From positions 1-21,170 of the forward strand of contig JANQJX010000154.1 of the NCBI GenBank assembly GCA_028281425.1: 21,170 bases of DNA, read 5' to 3'. The translations under genes and the position numbers were made by a program. The notes beneath the pieces are model-generated. The model ran no database searches and was not told the origin of the DNA. It saw only the letters and a program-made list of their open reading frames with translations. This DNA is from Simkania sp. (GTDB lineage Bacteria; Chlamydiota; Chlamydiia; Chlamydiales; Simkaniaceae). Positions within the stretch are counted from its first letter, which is position 1, and each line of letters begins with the position of its first letter. Positions 7,591 through 14,666 of this stretch are shown here, in pieces.

Positions 7591-7663
7591 GGGTGTGTAG
7601 CTCAGTTGGTAGAGCAGCGATCTCCAAAGTCGCCGGCCGGGGGTTCGAATCCCTCCGCACTCG
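7591..7663 (+). tRNA. tRNA-Trp (anticodon CCA)
   Basis: A 73-nt cloverleaf: acceptor GGGTGTG (7591-7597) pairs with CGCACTC (7656-7662) including G-U pairs, with discriminator G at 7663 as expected for tRNA-Trp. The anticodon stem GCGAT/GTCGC closes loop CTCCAAA, with anticodon CCA at 7624-7626. The T-arm GGGGG/CCCTC has loop TTCGAAT. The 3' CCA is not encoded. It lies between tuf and secE, only 13 bases before the secE start. Confidence 0.96.
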
Positions 7664-7676
7664 CAAAAAGAGTTAA

Positions 7677-7943
7677 ATGAAAAAAAAAAGAAAGCCAGGG
7701 ATGACAATTTCTCATAAAGTAGCAGAATTAAACGCTAAAAAAAGAAAAAAAGTAAAAGGTAAAACCAATTTCTTTCATGAATTGAAAGAAGAAATGAAAA
7801 AAGTCTCTTGGACGACAAAAGAAGAGTTGGTTTTCTGCACAAAAATTGTGCTTGGGGCTATATTTGCTCTTGGCCTTGGGATTTATGTTGTAGATCTTTG
7901 TATTCGATTTGTTCTTCAGGGAATTAGCAATTTTGCCAAGTAG
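7677..7943 (+). CDS. secE: Preprotein translocase subunit SecE
   Basis: SecE is the small essential membrane subunit of the SecYEG translocon. The 88-residue product has a very basic N-terminal region (KKRKKVKGK), the conserved amphipathic segment FFHELKEEMKKVSWTTKEEL (about 32-51), and one C-terminal membrane helix (about 55-80, VLGAIFALGLGIYVVDL), the usual single-helix form. The start at 7677 has only a weak AAGAG sequence. A second ATG at 7701 would give 80 residues, so the N-terminus is uncertain. Position between tRNA-Trp and nusG is standard. It starts within an A-rich run (ATGAAAAAAAAAAG). Confidence 0.93.
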   Translation: MKKKRKPGMTISHKVAELNAKKRKKVKGKTNFFHELKEEMKKVSWTTKEELVFCTKIVLGAIFALGLGIYVVDLCIRFVLQGISNFAK

Positions 7944-7968
7944 ATAACTTGAATGAATTAAGGAAATG

Positions 7969-8520
7969 ATGGAAAGTCATTGGTACGTGATTCAGGTCAT
8001 GTCTGGCCAAGAAAAAAAAGTTAAAAAAAGCCTTGAGGAAAATCGAGTAAACAAGGGAATGCTTGAGATCATTGAGGAAGTTCTTGTTCCTTCTGAAAAT
8101 GTAGCGGAAGTCAAGAGAGGTGAACAAAAAATTTCTGAAAAACGACTTTGGCCTGGGTATGCACTTGTTAAAATGAAGATGAGTGATGAAGCTTGGCTTT
8201 ATGTCAATGAAACCAATGGTGTTATTGGTTTTATAGGTGGGGGAAACCCCGTTCCTTTAGGAGAAAAAGAGGTCAGCGAAATTTTGTCTGAGCTCAAGCA
8301 GCGTAAAGATGAAGTGGTGCATAAACATAAGATTTCCATTGGAGATCGAGTGAAAATTGTAGATGGTGTTTTTGTGAACTTTGTGGGAGATGTTCTTGAA
8401 GTGAATCATGAAAAGGGGTGTCTTAGTGTGAATGTCATTATTTTTGGACGAGAAACACAGGTCGATGATCTTGAATTTTGGCAGGTTGAAGAAGTGTCAG
8501 CTGATGCAGAAGTTGATTGA
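7969..8520 (+). CDS. nusG: Transcription termination/antitermination factor NusG
   Basis: NusG binds RNA polymerase across the cleft, promotes elongation, and links polymerase to Rho or to the ribosome. The N-terminal NGN domain begins HWYVIQVMSGQEKKVKKSL and contains RLWPGYALVKM and TNGVIGFIGG. The C-terminal KOW domain has ISIGDRVKIVDGVFVNFVGD and ends VDDLEFWQVEEV, very like chlamydial NusG. Two ATGs are adjacent at 7966 and 7969. The AAGGA at 7960-7964 is 1 base from the first and 4 from the second, so the second is preferred (183 residues). secE lies 22 bases upstream and rplK 26 bases downstream. Confidence 0.97.
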   Translation: MESHWYVIQVMSGQEKKVKKSLEENRVNKGMLEIIEEVLVPSENVAEVKRGEQKISEKRLWPGYALVKMKMSDEAWLYVNETNGVIGFIGGGNPVPLGEKEVSEILSELKQRKDEVVHKHKISIGDRVKIVDGVFVNFVGDVLEVNHEKGCLSVNVIIFGRETQVDDLEFWQVEEVSADAEVD

Positions 8521-8546
8521 ATAAAGAGTAAATGGGATAAGAATAT

Positions 8547-9023
8547 ATGGCAAAAAAATTAGAAAAGAAAATTAAACTTCAAATAGCTGCGGGGAAGGCA
8601 ACTCCTGCTCCTCCTATTGGTCCAGCTCTTGGGGCTGCTGGAGTCAATATTATGCTCTTTTGTAAGAATTTTAATGCAAAAACTCAAGCTCAAGCAGGCG
8701 ATGTTTTGGGTGTTACGATTTTTGTTTATTCTGATAAAAGTTTGGTTTTCACGACGACAAAACCTCCTATGGCAAAATTGATTTTAAAGGAACTTGGAAT
8801 CAGTAAAGGGTCAGGGGTTCCCAACAGAGATAAAATAGGTAAGCTTACAAAATCGCAAGTTAAAAAAATTGTGAAGATAAAGGCTTCAGATCTTAGAGCT
8901 CGCTCTGAAGAAGCGATGATGTGCATTGTAGAAGGGACGGCACGTTCCATGGGAGTGGATATTATTGATGATGATGTGGATTGTAGAAGGGACGGCACGT
9001 TCCATGGGAGTGAATATTATTGA
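8547..9023 (+). CDS. rplK: 50S ribosomal protein L11, with a frameshifted C-terminal tail
   Basis: L11 binds 23S rRNA at the GTPase-associated centre and forms the base of the stalk with L10-L7/L12. The body is normal: IKLQIAAGKATPAPPIGPALG (N-domain, thiostrepton-region prolines), then TKPPMAKLILKELGISKGSG, and the rRNA-binding C-domain ending VEGTARSMGVDIIDD (to about residue 142). The family is about 141 residues, but this reading frame has 158. The extra 16 residues (DVDCRRDGTFHGSEYY) arise because a 55-bp tandem duplication at 8915-9024 places a second copy of the 3' end in another frame. Without it the protein would end NIIDDG at a TAA at 9031. The core fold should be unaffected. The stop overlaps the rplA start by one base. 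Confidence 0.93.
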   Translation: MAKKLEKKIKLQIAAGKATPAPPIGPALGAAGVNIMLFCKNFNAKTQAQAGDVLGVTIFVYSDKSLVFTTTKPPMAKLILKELGISKGSGVPNRDKIGKLTKSQVKKIVKIKASDLRARSEEAMMCIVEGTARSMGVDIIDDDVDCRRDGTFHGSEYY

Positions 9024-9024
9024 T
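8915..9024 (+). repeat. 55-bp tandem duplication at the rplK 3' end
   Basis: Copy 1 is 8915-8969 and copy 2 is 8970-9024, with two differences (C8924/G8979 and G8959/A9014). Both copies begin GATGATGTG and are followed by another GATG, so slippage or unequal exchange between GATGATG runs is a likely origin. The length of 55 is not a multiple of three, so the second copy is read in a shifted frame. Confidence 0.95.
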
Positions 9025-9739
9025 GATGGATAAGCATAAGAAATTAGAGAAAAAAACAAAAAGATTTCAACAAATCGATAAGCTTTTTAGCAGAGAAAAA
9101 ACCTATGAAGTTGGAGAGGCAATTGGAGTTCTTCAGAAATGCCCCCCTCCTAAATTTGATCAATCGATAGAAGTTGCACTTAAAATTGGTATCGACCCTA
9201 AAAAATCGGATCAACAGGTCAGAAGTACTGTTTTATTGCCCAATGGAATTGGGAAAAAAGTTGTTGTTGTTGTGCTTGTAAAAGGAGAAAAAGCAAAAGA
9301 GGCTTTAGCTGTGGGAGCTGATTTTGTAGGAGATCAAGATCTTATTGAAAAGATTAAGGGGGGATGGACTGATTTTGATACACTGCTTGCGACTCCTGAT
9401 ATGATGAGAGAGGTAGGGAAGCTCGGAAGAATTTTAGGCCCACGTGGTTTGATGCCTACTCCAAAAGCAGGAACTGTCACAACTGATGTAAAAAAAGGAG
9501 TTGAAGATCTCAAAAAGGGAAAGATTGAATTTAAGGTTGATAAATATGGAGTGATCAATAACCTTATTGGGAAAATTTCTTTTACAAAGGAACATTTAGT
9601 CGAAAATATTAAGGCATTTCTTCAAGCTGTTGTTCGGGCAAAGCCAGCAACAGCTAAGGGGCATTATTTGCAATCTCTTTTTATCTCTTCGACAATGGGT
9701 CCTGGACTGAAAATTGATCTAAATTCTATTTCTAATTAG
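9023..9739 (+). CDS. rplA: 50S ribosomal protein L1
   Basis: L1 builds the L1 stalk of the 50S subunit near the E site and in many bacteria represses its own L11-L1 mRNA. The product has about 238 residues, normal for bacterial L1. Visible family blocks are FDQSIEVALKIGIDPKKSDQ, TVLLPNGIGKKVVVVV, the signature GKLGRILGPRGLMPTPKAGT (about residues 131-150), and the C-terminal KGHYLQSLFISSTMGPG. Two ATGs are adjacent at 9023 and 9026; a TTG at 9020 is possible but not needed. GGGAG lies 12 bases upstream, inside the duplicated rplK segment, so the duplication has copied this ribosome-binding region. Confidence 0.95.
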   Translation: MMDKHKKLEKKTKRFQQIDKLFSREKTYEVGEAIGVLQKCPPPKFDQSIEVALKIGIDPKKSDQQVRSTVLLPNGIGKKVVVVVLVKGEKAKEALAVGADFVGDQDLIEKIKGGWTDFDTLLATPDMMREVGKLGRILGPRGLMPTPKAGTVTTDVKKGVEDLKKGKIEFKVDKYGVINNLIGKISFTKEHLVENIKAFLQAVVRAKPATAKGHYLQSLFISSTMGPGLKIDLNSISN

Positions 9740-9760
9740 CTTAAGGTAAGTAAAATAGTT

Positions 9761-10285
9761 ATGAGGGCAGAAAAAAAATTACTTTTAGAAGAAATTAAAA
9801 GCTACCTAAAAGCTGCTCCTGCGTTTGTTCTAATGGGTTATCATAAAATGGATCCCAATATAACTGCAGACTTTCGCAATGATGTTGCGGAAACAGGAGG
9901 AGGATTTTATGTGGTCAAAAAACGCATTTTTTTAAAGGCGGCAAATGAGCTTGGAATAGCTTTGAAAAAAGAAATGCTCGAAGGCCACCTGGGATTTGTT
10001 TATTCGGGAGAAGATACGGTTTCAATAGCTAAAACCGTTTACAAATATAAAAAATCCCATGAAGACATGATTACGATTCTTGGAGGAAGCTTTGAGGGGA
10101 AAATCTGTTCTTCTGAAGATGTTAAAGCTATTTCTGAGCTTTCGAATAAAAATGAGATGCGTGCTCAAGTGTTGGGAGTGCTAGAAGCTCCGATGAGTGA
10201 AATGATTTCTTTGATAGAGGCCCTTTTAACCAGTGTGATTCACTGCATCGATCAAAAAATGGAGAAGGATGCACAATCATCTTAA
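9761..10285 (+). CDS. rplJ: 50S ribosomal protein L10
   Basis: L10 anchors the L7/L12 dimers to the ribosome as the stalk base. The 174-residue product has the N-terminal rRNA-binding domain (MRAEKKLLLEEIKSYLKAA, then FRNDVAETGGGFYVVKKRIF) and a C-terminal helical part that binds L7/L12 N-terminal domains. The family match is weaker by eye than for the neighbours, as L10 is variable, but length and position between rplA and rplL make it secure. It begins 21 bases after rplA and ends 37 bases before rplL. L10-L7/L12 usually controls its own mRNA; no specific leader structure could be recognised. Confidence 0.92.
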   Translation: MRAEKKLLLEEIKSYLKAAPAFVLMGYHKMDPNITADFRNDVAETGGGFYVVKKRIFLKAANELGIALKKEMLEGHLGFVYSGEDTVSIAKTVYKYKKSHEDMITILGGSFEGKICSSEDVKAISELSNKNEMRAQVLGVLEAPMSEMISLIEALLTSVIHCIDQKMEKDAQSS

Positions 10286-10322
10286 AACATTAAACATTGA
10301 ATTCATATAGGGGAATATAACC

Positions 10323-10724
10323 GTGACAGACAAGCAAGAAGTAAATATCGAAGAGCTCGTTGAATCGCTCAGCCATCTTTCTGTATTAAAGCTTTCTAAA
10401 CTTAAGAAAGCTTTGGAGAAAGAGTGGGATGTCAAGGCTACAGCTGCAGCGCCTATGATGGTTGCCCCGGCTGAAGGATCAGCTGGAGAGGCTGGTGAAG
10501 AGGCAACCGATTTTCAAGTCATTCTCGAAGAATTTCCAGCTGATAAGAAAATTGCAGCGATTAAAATTGTTCGAGAAGTCACTGGGCTTGGTCTTAAAGA
10601 GGCAAAAGAGCTCGTTGAAGGAGTTCCTAAGGTTGTTAAAGAAGCGCCTAAAGCCGAAGCTGAAGAAATTAAAAAGAAACTTACAGATGCTGCTGGAGCA
10701 AAGGTCAGTCTTAAAGGTGTCTAA
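10323..10724 (+). CDS. rplL: 50S ribosomal protein L7/L12
   Basis: The multicopy stalk protein that recruits translation GTPases such as EF-Tu and EF-G. The 133-residue product has an N-terminal dimerisation domain (VNIEELVESLSHLSVLKLSK, about 7-26), an Ala/Gly/Glu-rich hinge (about 39-62), and the globular C-domain with FQVILEEFPADKKIAAIKIV and TGLGLKEAKELVEGVPK, the factor-binding helix. It starts with GTG, preceded by AGGGGA at a suitable distance. A strong terminator-like hairpin follows the gene. Confidence 0.96.
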   Translation: MTDKQEVNIEELVESLSHLSVLKLSKLKKALEKEWDVKATAAAPMMVAPAEGSAGEAGEEATDFQVILEEFPADKKIAAIKIVREVTGLGLKEAKELVEGVPKVVKEAPKAEAEEIKKKLTDAAGAKVSLKGV

Positions 10725-10764
10725 GCTTTTAGAAAAATATTTAACACAAATTAGAAAGAAAGAT

Positions 10765-10807
10765 AGCAGGAAACCTCTTCATTTGAGGTTTCTGCTCCCT
10801 TTTTTTT
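10765..10807 (+). terminator. Intrinsic terminator/attenuator between rplL and rpoB
   Basis: AGCAGGAAACCTC (10765-10777) pairs with GAGGTTTCTGCT (10785-10796) with one bulged G and a 7-base loop, followed by CCC and a run of eight T (10800-10807). It lies 40 bases after rplL and 60 before rpoB. Partial termination between rplL and rpoB, which lowers polymerase relative to ribosomal protein output, is known in E. coli; the same role here is inferred. Confidence 0.85.
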
Positions 10808-10867
10808 GTTTATAGCTTTTTAAGATGAACATATTCTAAAACAGTCTAGTTAGACGGAGACATTTAT

Positions 10868-13800
10868 ATGCTAAAAAGGCCTCCAAGTCGGGTAAGTTTT
10901 CGCAGCAAAGAAGAGATCATTGCTCTTCCGAATCTTATTGAGATACAAATCAAATCTTATCAGCAATTTTTGCAAGCTGATCGGCTTATTCATGAAAGAG
11001 AAAATAATGGCTTAGAAGAAGTTTTTCAAGAAATTTTTCCAATTAAATCCTATGATGAAAAAACCGTTCTTGAGTATCTTTCTTACAATTTAGGCGTTCC
11101 TAAGTATTCTCCAGAGGAATGTATTCGTCGGGGGATTACCTATAATGTTGTTTTGAAAGTGAAATTTCGTCTTACCGATGAAACGGGAATTAAAGAAGAA
11201 GAAGTCTATATGGGAACGATGCCCATTATGACAGAAGGAGGAACCTTCGTGATTAATGGAGCAGAAAGGGTGATTGTCTCTCAGCTCCACCGTTCTCCTG
11301 GGATATCTTTTGAACAAGAAAAGCATGCAAAAGGAAATATGCTCTATTCTTTTAGAATTATTCCTTACCGTGGAAGTTGGCTTGAAGCTTCTTTTGATAT
11401 TAATGATATGATTTTTGTTTATGTCGATCGGAAAAAAAGGCGTCGTAAAGTTCTTGCAACCTCTTTTATTCGTACACTTGGGTATTCATCAGATGCTGAT
11501 ATTATTGAAGAATTTTTTAGTACCTATCGAGTAAAAATCAGATCGGATAAGGATTTTCCAAAACTTATCGGAAAAATTTTAGCCGAAGATGTTTTTGAAG
11601 AGGATACTGGAGTTGTTTTTGGCAAAGCTTCGGAAAAGTTAACAACAGCAATGCTTAAAAGAATGTTAGATGCTGGAGTTAACTCGGTTCGAATCGCAGA
11701 AGATGCTGATGAGACAAGTCCTATCATTAAAATGCTTTCTAAAGATTCGACCGATTCTTATGAATCTGCACTTAAAGATTTTTATCGAAAAATTCGTCCA
11801 GGTGAACCAGCAACATTATCCAATGCAAGATCGACGATCATGCGGCTTTTCTTTGATCCCAAAAGGTATAACTTAGGACGGGTTGGGCGCTATAAACTCA
11901 ATCGTAAAATGGGAAGAGAAACAACAGATGAAGATTTAAATATTGTGACTTTAAAAAAAGAAGATATTGTCGATGCTCTTAAATATCTTATTCGACTTAA
12001 AAGTGGAGATGAAGATGCCCAGATCGATGATATTGATCATTTGGCCAACCGTCGTGTTCGTTCTGTGGGGGAGCTTGTTCAAAATCAGTGCCGTATTGGT
12101 TTGGCGCGTATGGAAAAAATCATTAAAGAGCGGATGAATCTTTTTGATTTTTCATCAGATACATTAACCCCTGGAAAATTGGTTTCAGCTAAAGGACTTG
12201 TAGGAGTTCTTAAAGATTTTTTTGGACGCTCACAACTTTCTCAGTTTATGGATCAAACCAATCCTATTGCTGAGCTGACCCATAAAAGGCGGCTTTCTTC
12301 TCTTGGACCTGGAGGGCTCAATAGAGAAAGGGCAGGTTTTGAAGTGCGAGATGTGCATTCAAGCCATTATGGTAGAATTTGCCCTATTGAAACACCTGAA
12401 GGACCAAATATTGGACTGATTACCTCTCTTTCTTCTTATGCAAAAATCAATGAATTTGGATTTATTGAAACACCTTACCGCATTGTACGCGATGGCATTG
12501 TTACAGAAGAAATTGAATATATGACAGCTGATCAAGAGGAGCGGTGCGTGATTGCACAGGCTTCGGCTCCTTTAGATGAATATAAAATGTTTAAGGAACC
12601 TATTGTATGGGCTCGCTACCGAACTGAACCGCTTAAAATTGAGGCTGATAAGATCACTCATATGGATGTTTCTTCTAAACAGCTTGTCTCGGTTGTTACA
12701 GGACTCATTCCCTTTCTTGAACATGATGATGCTAATAGAGCCCTTATGGGATCAAATATGCAGCGTCAAGCTGTTCCTCTTTTAAGAACCGATGCCCCTA
12801 TTGTGGGAACTGGATTGGAAAAAAGGGCTGCACGTGATTCGGGTTCTGTTGTTGTGGCTGAAGAAGATGGGATTGTAGAATATGTAGATGGTTTTCAAAT
12901 TGTAATTGCTTCAAAAACAAATCGCATGCATAAGCAGACCTATTTGCTTAAAAAATTCCTTCGTTCAAATTCAGGAACATGTATCAACCAAACTCCTCTT
13001 TGCTTTGTTGGAGATGAAGTCAAAGCAGGAGAAGCTATTGCAGATGGTCCAGCAACCGACAAAGGAGAAATTGCTCTTGGTAAAAATGTACTTGTGGCAT
13101 TTATGCCTTGGTGTGGTTACAACTATGAAGATGCGATTATTATTTCTGAAAAACTGATTAAAAATGATGCTTATACATCGATTTATCTAGAAGAATTTGA
13201 ACTCACCGCACGTGATACTAAGCTTGGAAAAGAAGAGATTACCCGTGATATTCCTAATGTTTCGGAAGATGCTCTTGCTAATCTTGGGGAAGATGGGATT
13301 GTTCGTATTGGGGCTGAAGTTAAGCCTGGAGATATTCTTGTGGGGAAAATCACTCCTAAATCAGAAACAGAACTTTCACCTGAAGAACGATTACTTCGAG
13401 CTATTTTTGGGGAGAAAGCAGCAGATGTCAAAGATGCCTCTCTTTTGGTCCCTCCTGGGACAGAAGGGGTTGTTATGGATGTTAAGGTGTTTAGTCGGCG
13501 AGATCGCCTTTCAAAAACCGATGATGAACTTGTCGAAGAAACCAGTTCCATTAAAGATATTCGCAAGGAATATAAAGAAAAAGAAACAGATCTCTTGATG
13601 CAATTTCATGAAAAATTAGGAGCACTTCTGATTGGAGATTTAGCCCCTGATTCGATCATGCACCGTATTAAAGGAGATGTTTTGGTTGCAAAAGATGAAA
13701 AAATCACTCAAAACACTTTAGAAATCCTTGAAGCCGAAGATCCAGATCATTTGATTTTTCCTCAAAATGATACTTATGAAATGCTCAGGCAAATTTTAAG

Positions 13801-14635
13801 GGATCAACAACGTGCAATGGAAGAGCTTCAGATGAAGCATAAATCGGAAGTCGAATATATGCGTAAGGGAGATACTGAACTCGATCCAGGAGTGATTCGT
13901 CAGGTTAAAGTCTATATTGCGACCAAACGAAAGTTGCAAGTAGGAGATAAGATGGCAGGGCGTCATGGAAATAAGGGGGTTGTCTCAAATCTAGTGCCAG
14001 AAGCAGATATGCCTTATCTAGAGGATGGTCAAACGATAGAAATCATTTTAAATCCTCTTGGAGTGCCATCTCGGATGAATATGGGACAGCTTCTTGAAAC
14101 ACATTTGGGAATTGCTGCTAAAAAGTCAGGAATATGGGTAAAAAGTTCCGTTTTTGAAGGTTTCCCAGAAGAGCGAATTTGGGAGATGATGAGAGAATCA
14201 AACTTATCAGAGAATGGAAAAATGGCGCTTTATGATGGACGGACAGGTGAGCGCTTTGATAATCCTGTTGTTGTGGGCTATATCTATATGCTCAAGCTTT
14301 CTCATCTTGTTGCAGATAAAATTCATGCGAGAGCAATTGGTCCTTATTCACTTGTGACCCAACAACCTCTTGGGGGAAAAGCTCAAAGGGGAGGTCAGCG
14401 ATTTGGAGAGATGGAAGTTTGGGCTCTTGAAGCTTATGGAGCTGCTCATTTACTTCAAGAAATGCTGACTGTTAAATCAGATGATGTCTCAGGGCGTACG
14501 AGCATTTATGAATCCATAGTAAAGGGTGATAATACCTTAAAAGCAGGAACGCCAGAATCTTTTAATGTTCTTGTGAAAGAGATGCAAGGCCTTTGTCTTG
14601 ATGTTCGTGCAGAAAGTGTCAAAGGTGAAAAATAA
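10868..14635 (+). CDS. rpoB: DNA-directed RNA polymerase subunit beta
   Basis: The beta subunit forms one pincer of core RNA polymerase and half of the active site. The product has 1255 residues, shorter than E. coli RpoB (1342) and close to chlamydial RpoB. Conserved blocks include RPPSRVSFRSKEEIIALPNL at the start, GTFVINGAERVIVSQLHRSP, the rifampicin region SQLSQFMDQTNPIAELTHKR, HYGRICPIETPEGPNIGLI, NVLVAFMPWCGYNYEDAIII, GDKMAGRHGNKGVVS, and the C-terminal QPLGGKAQRGGQRFGEMEVW. In the rifampicin region the sensitive-type residues are kept (D462, H472 and S477, equal to E. coli D516, H526 and S531). The ATG follows GGAGA at an 8-base spacing. No intein or frameshift is seen. Confidence 0.98.
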   Translation: MLKRPPSRVSFRSKEEIIALPNLIEIQIKSYQQFLQADRLIHERENNGLEEVFQEIFPIKSYDEKTVLEYLSYNLGVPKYSPEECIRRGITYNVVLKVKFRLTDETGIKEEEVYMGTMPIMTEGGTFVINGAERVIVSQLHRSPGISFEQEKHAKGNMLYSFRIIPYRGSWLEASFDINDMIFVYVDRKKRRRKVLATSFIRTLGYSSDADIIEEFFSTYRVKIRSDKDFPKLIGKILAEDVFEEDTGVVFGKASEKLTTAMLKRMLDAGVNSVRIAEDADETSPIIKMLSKDSTDSYESALKDFYRKIRPGEPATLSNARSTIMRLFFDPKRYNLGRVGRYKLNRKMGRETTDEDLNIVTLKKEDIVDALKYLIRLKSGDEDAQIDDIDHLANRRVRSVGELVQNQCRIGLARMEKIIKERMNLFDFSSDTLTPGKLVSAKGLVGVLKDFFGRSQLSQFMDQTNPIAELTHKRRLSSLGPGGLNRERAGFEVRDVHSSHYGRICPIETPEGPNIGLITSLSSYAKINEFGFIETPYRIVRDGIVTEEIEYMTADQEERCVIAQASAPLDEYKMFKEPIVWARYRTEPLKIEADKITHMDVSSKQLVSVVTGLIPFLEHDDANRALMGSNMQRQAVPLLRTDAPIVGTGLEKRAARDSGSVVVAEEDGIVEYVDGFQIVIASKTNRMHKQTYLLKKFLRSNSGTCINQTPLCFVGDEVKAGEAIADGPATDKGEIALGKNVLVAFMPWCGYNYEDAIIISEKLIKNDAYTSIYLEEFELTARDTKLGKEEITRDIPNVSEDALANLGEDGIVRIGAEVKPGDILVGKITPKSETELSPEERLLRAIFGEKAADVKDASLLVPPGTEGVVMDVKVFSRRDRLSKTDDELVEETSSIKDIRKEYKEKETDLLMQFHEKLGALLIGDLAPDSIMHRIKGDVLVAKDEKITQNTLEILEAEDPDHLIFPQNDTYEMLRQILRDQQRAMEELQMKHKSEVEYMRKGDTELDPGVIRQVKVYIATKRKLQVGDKMAGRHGNKGVVSNLVPEADMPYLEDGQTIEIILNPLGVPSRMNMGQLLETHLGIAAKKSGIWVKSSVFEGFPEERIWEMMRESNLSENGKMALYDGRTGERFDNPVVVGYIYMLKLSHLVADKIHARAIGPYSLVTQQPLGGKAQRGGQRFGEMEVWALEAYGAAHLLQEMLTVKSDDVSGRTSIYESIVKGDNTLKAGTPESFNVLVKEMQGLCLDVRAESVKGEK

Positions 14636-14666
14636 AAAAAACAATTAGAACTCCTTGGAGAAGTTC

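Noticed and set aside
7677..7690. A-run at the secE start considered as programmed slippage
   Set aside because: The frame is open without a shift and the product has the normal SecE length.
8915..9024. Direct repeat considered as a CRISPR start
   Set aside because: Only two contiguous copies with no spacers, inside a coding gene.
12230..12300. Possible rifampicin-resistance change in rpoB
   Set aside because: The key positions equivalent to E. coli D516, H526 and S531 are all wild type; the Ala to Ser change at 532 is not one I know as a resistance change.
13183..13566. Long antisense frame inside rpoB (127 codons)
   Set aside because: Ser/Arg-rich shadow of the rpoB codon pattern; the same applies to antisense frames in rpoC such as 17622-18014.
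14655..14666. TTG start for rpoC
   Set aside because: The TTG overlaps the GGAG Shine-Dalgarno sequence that is well spaced for the ATG at 14667.
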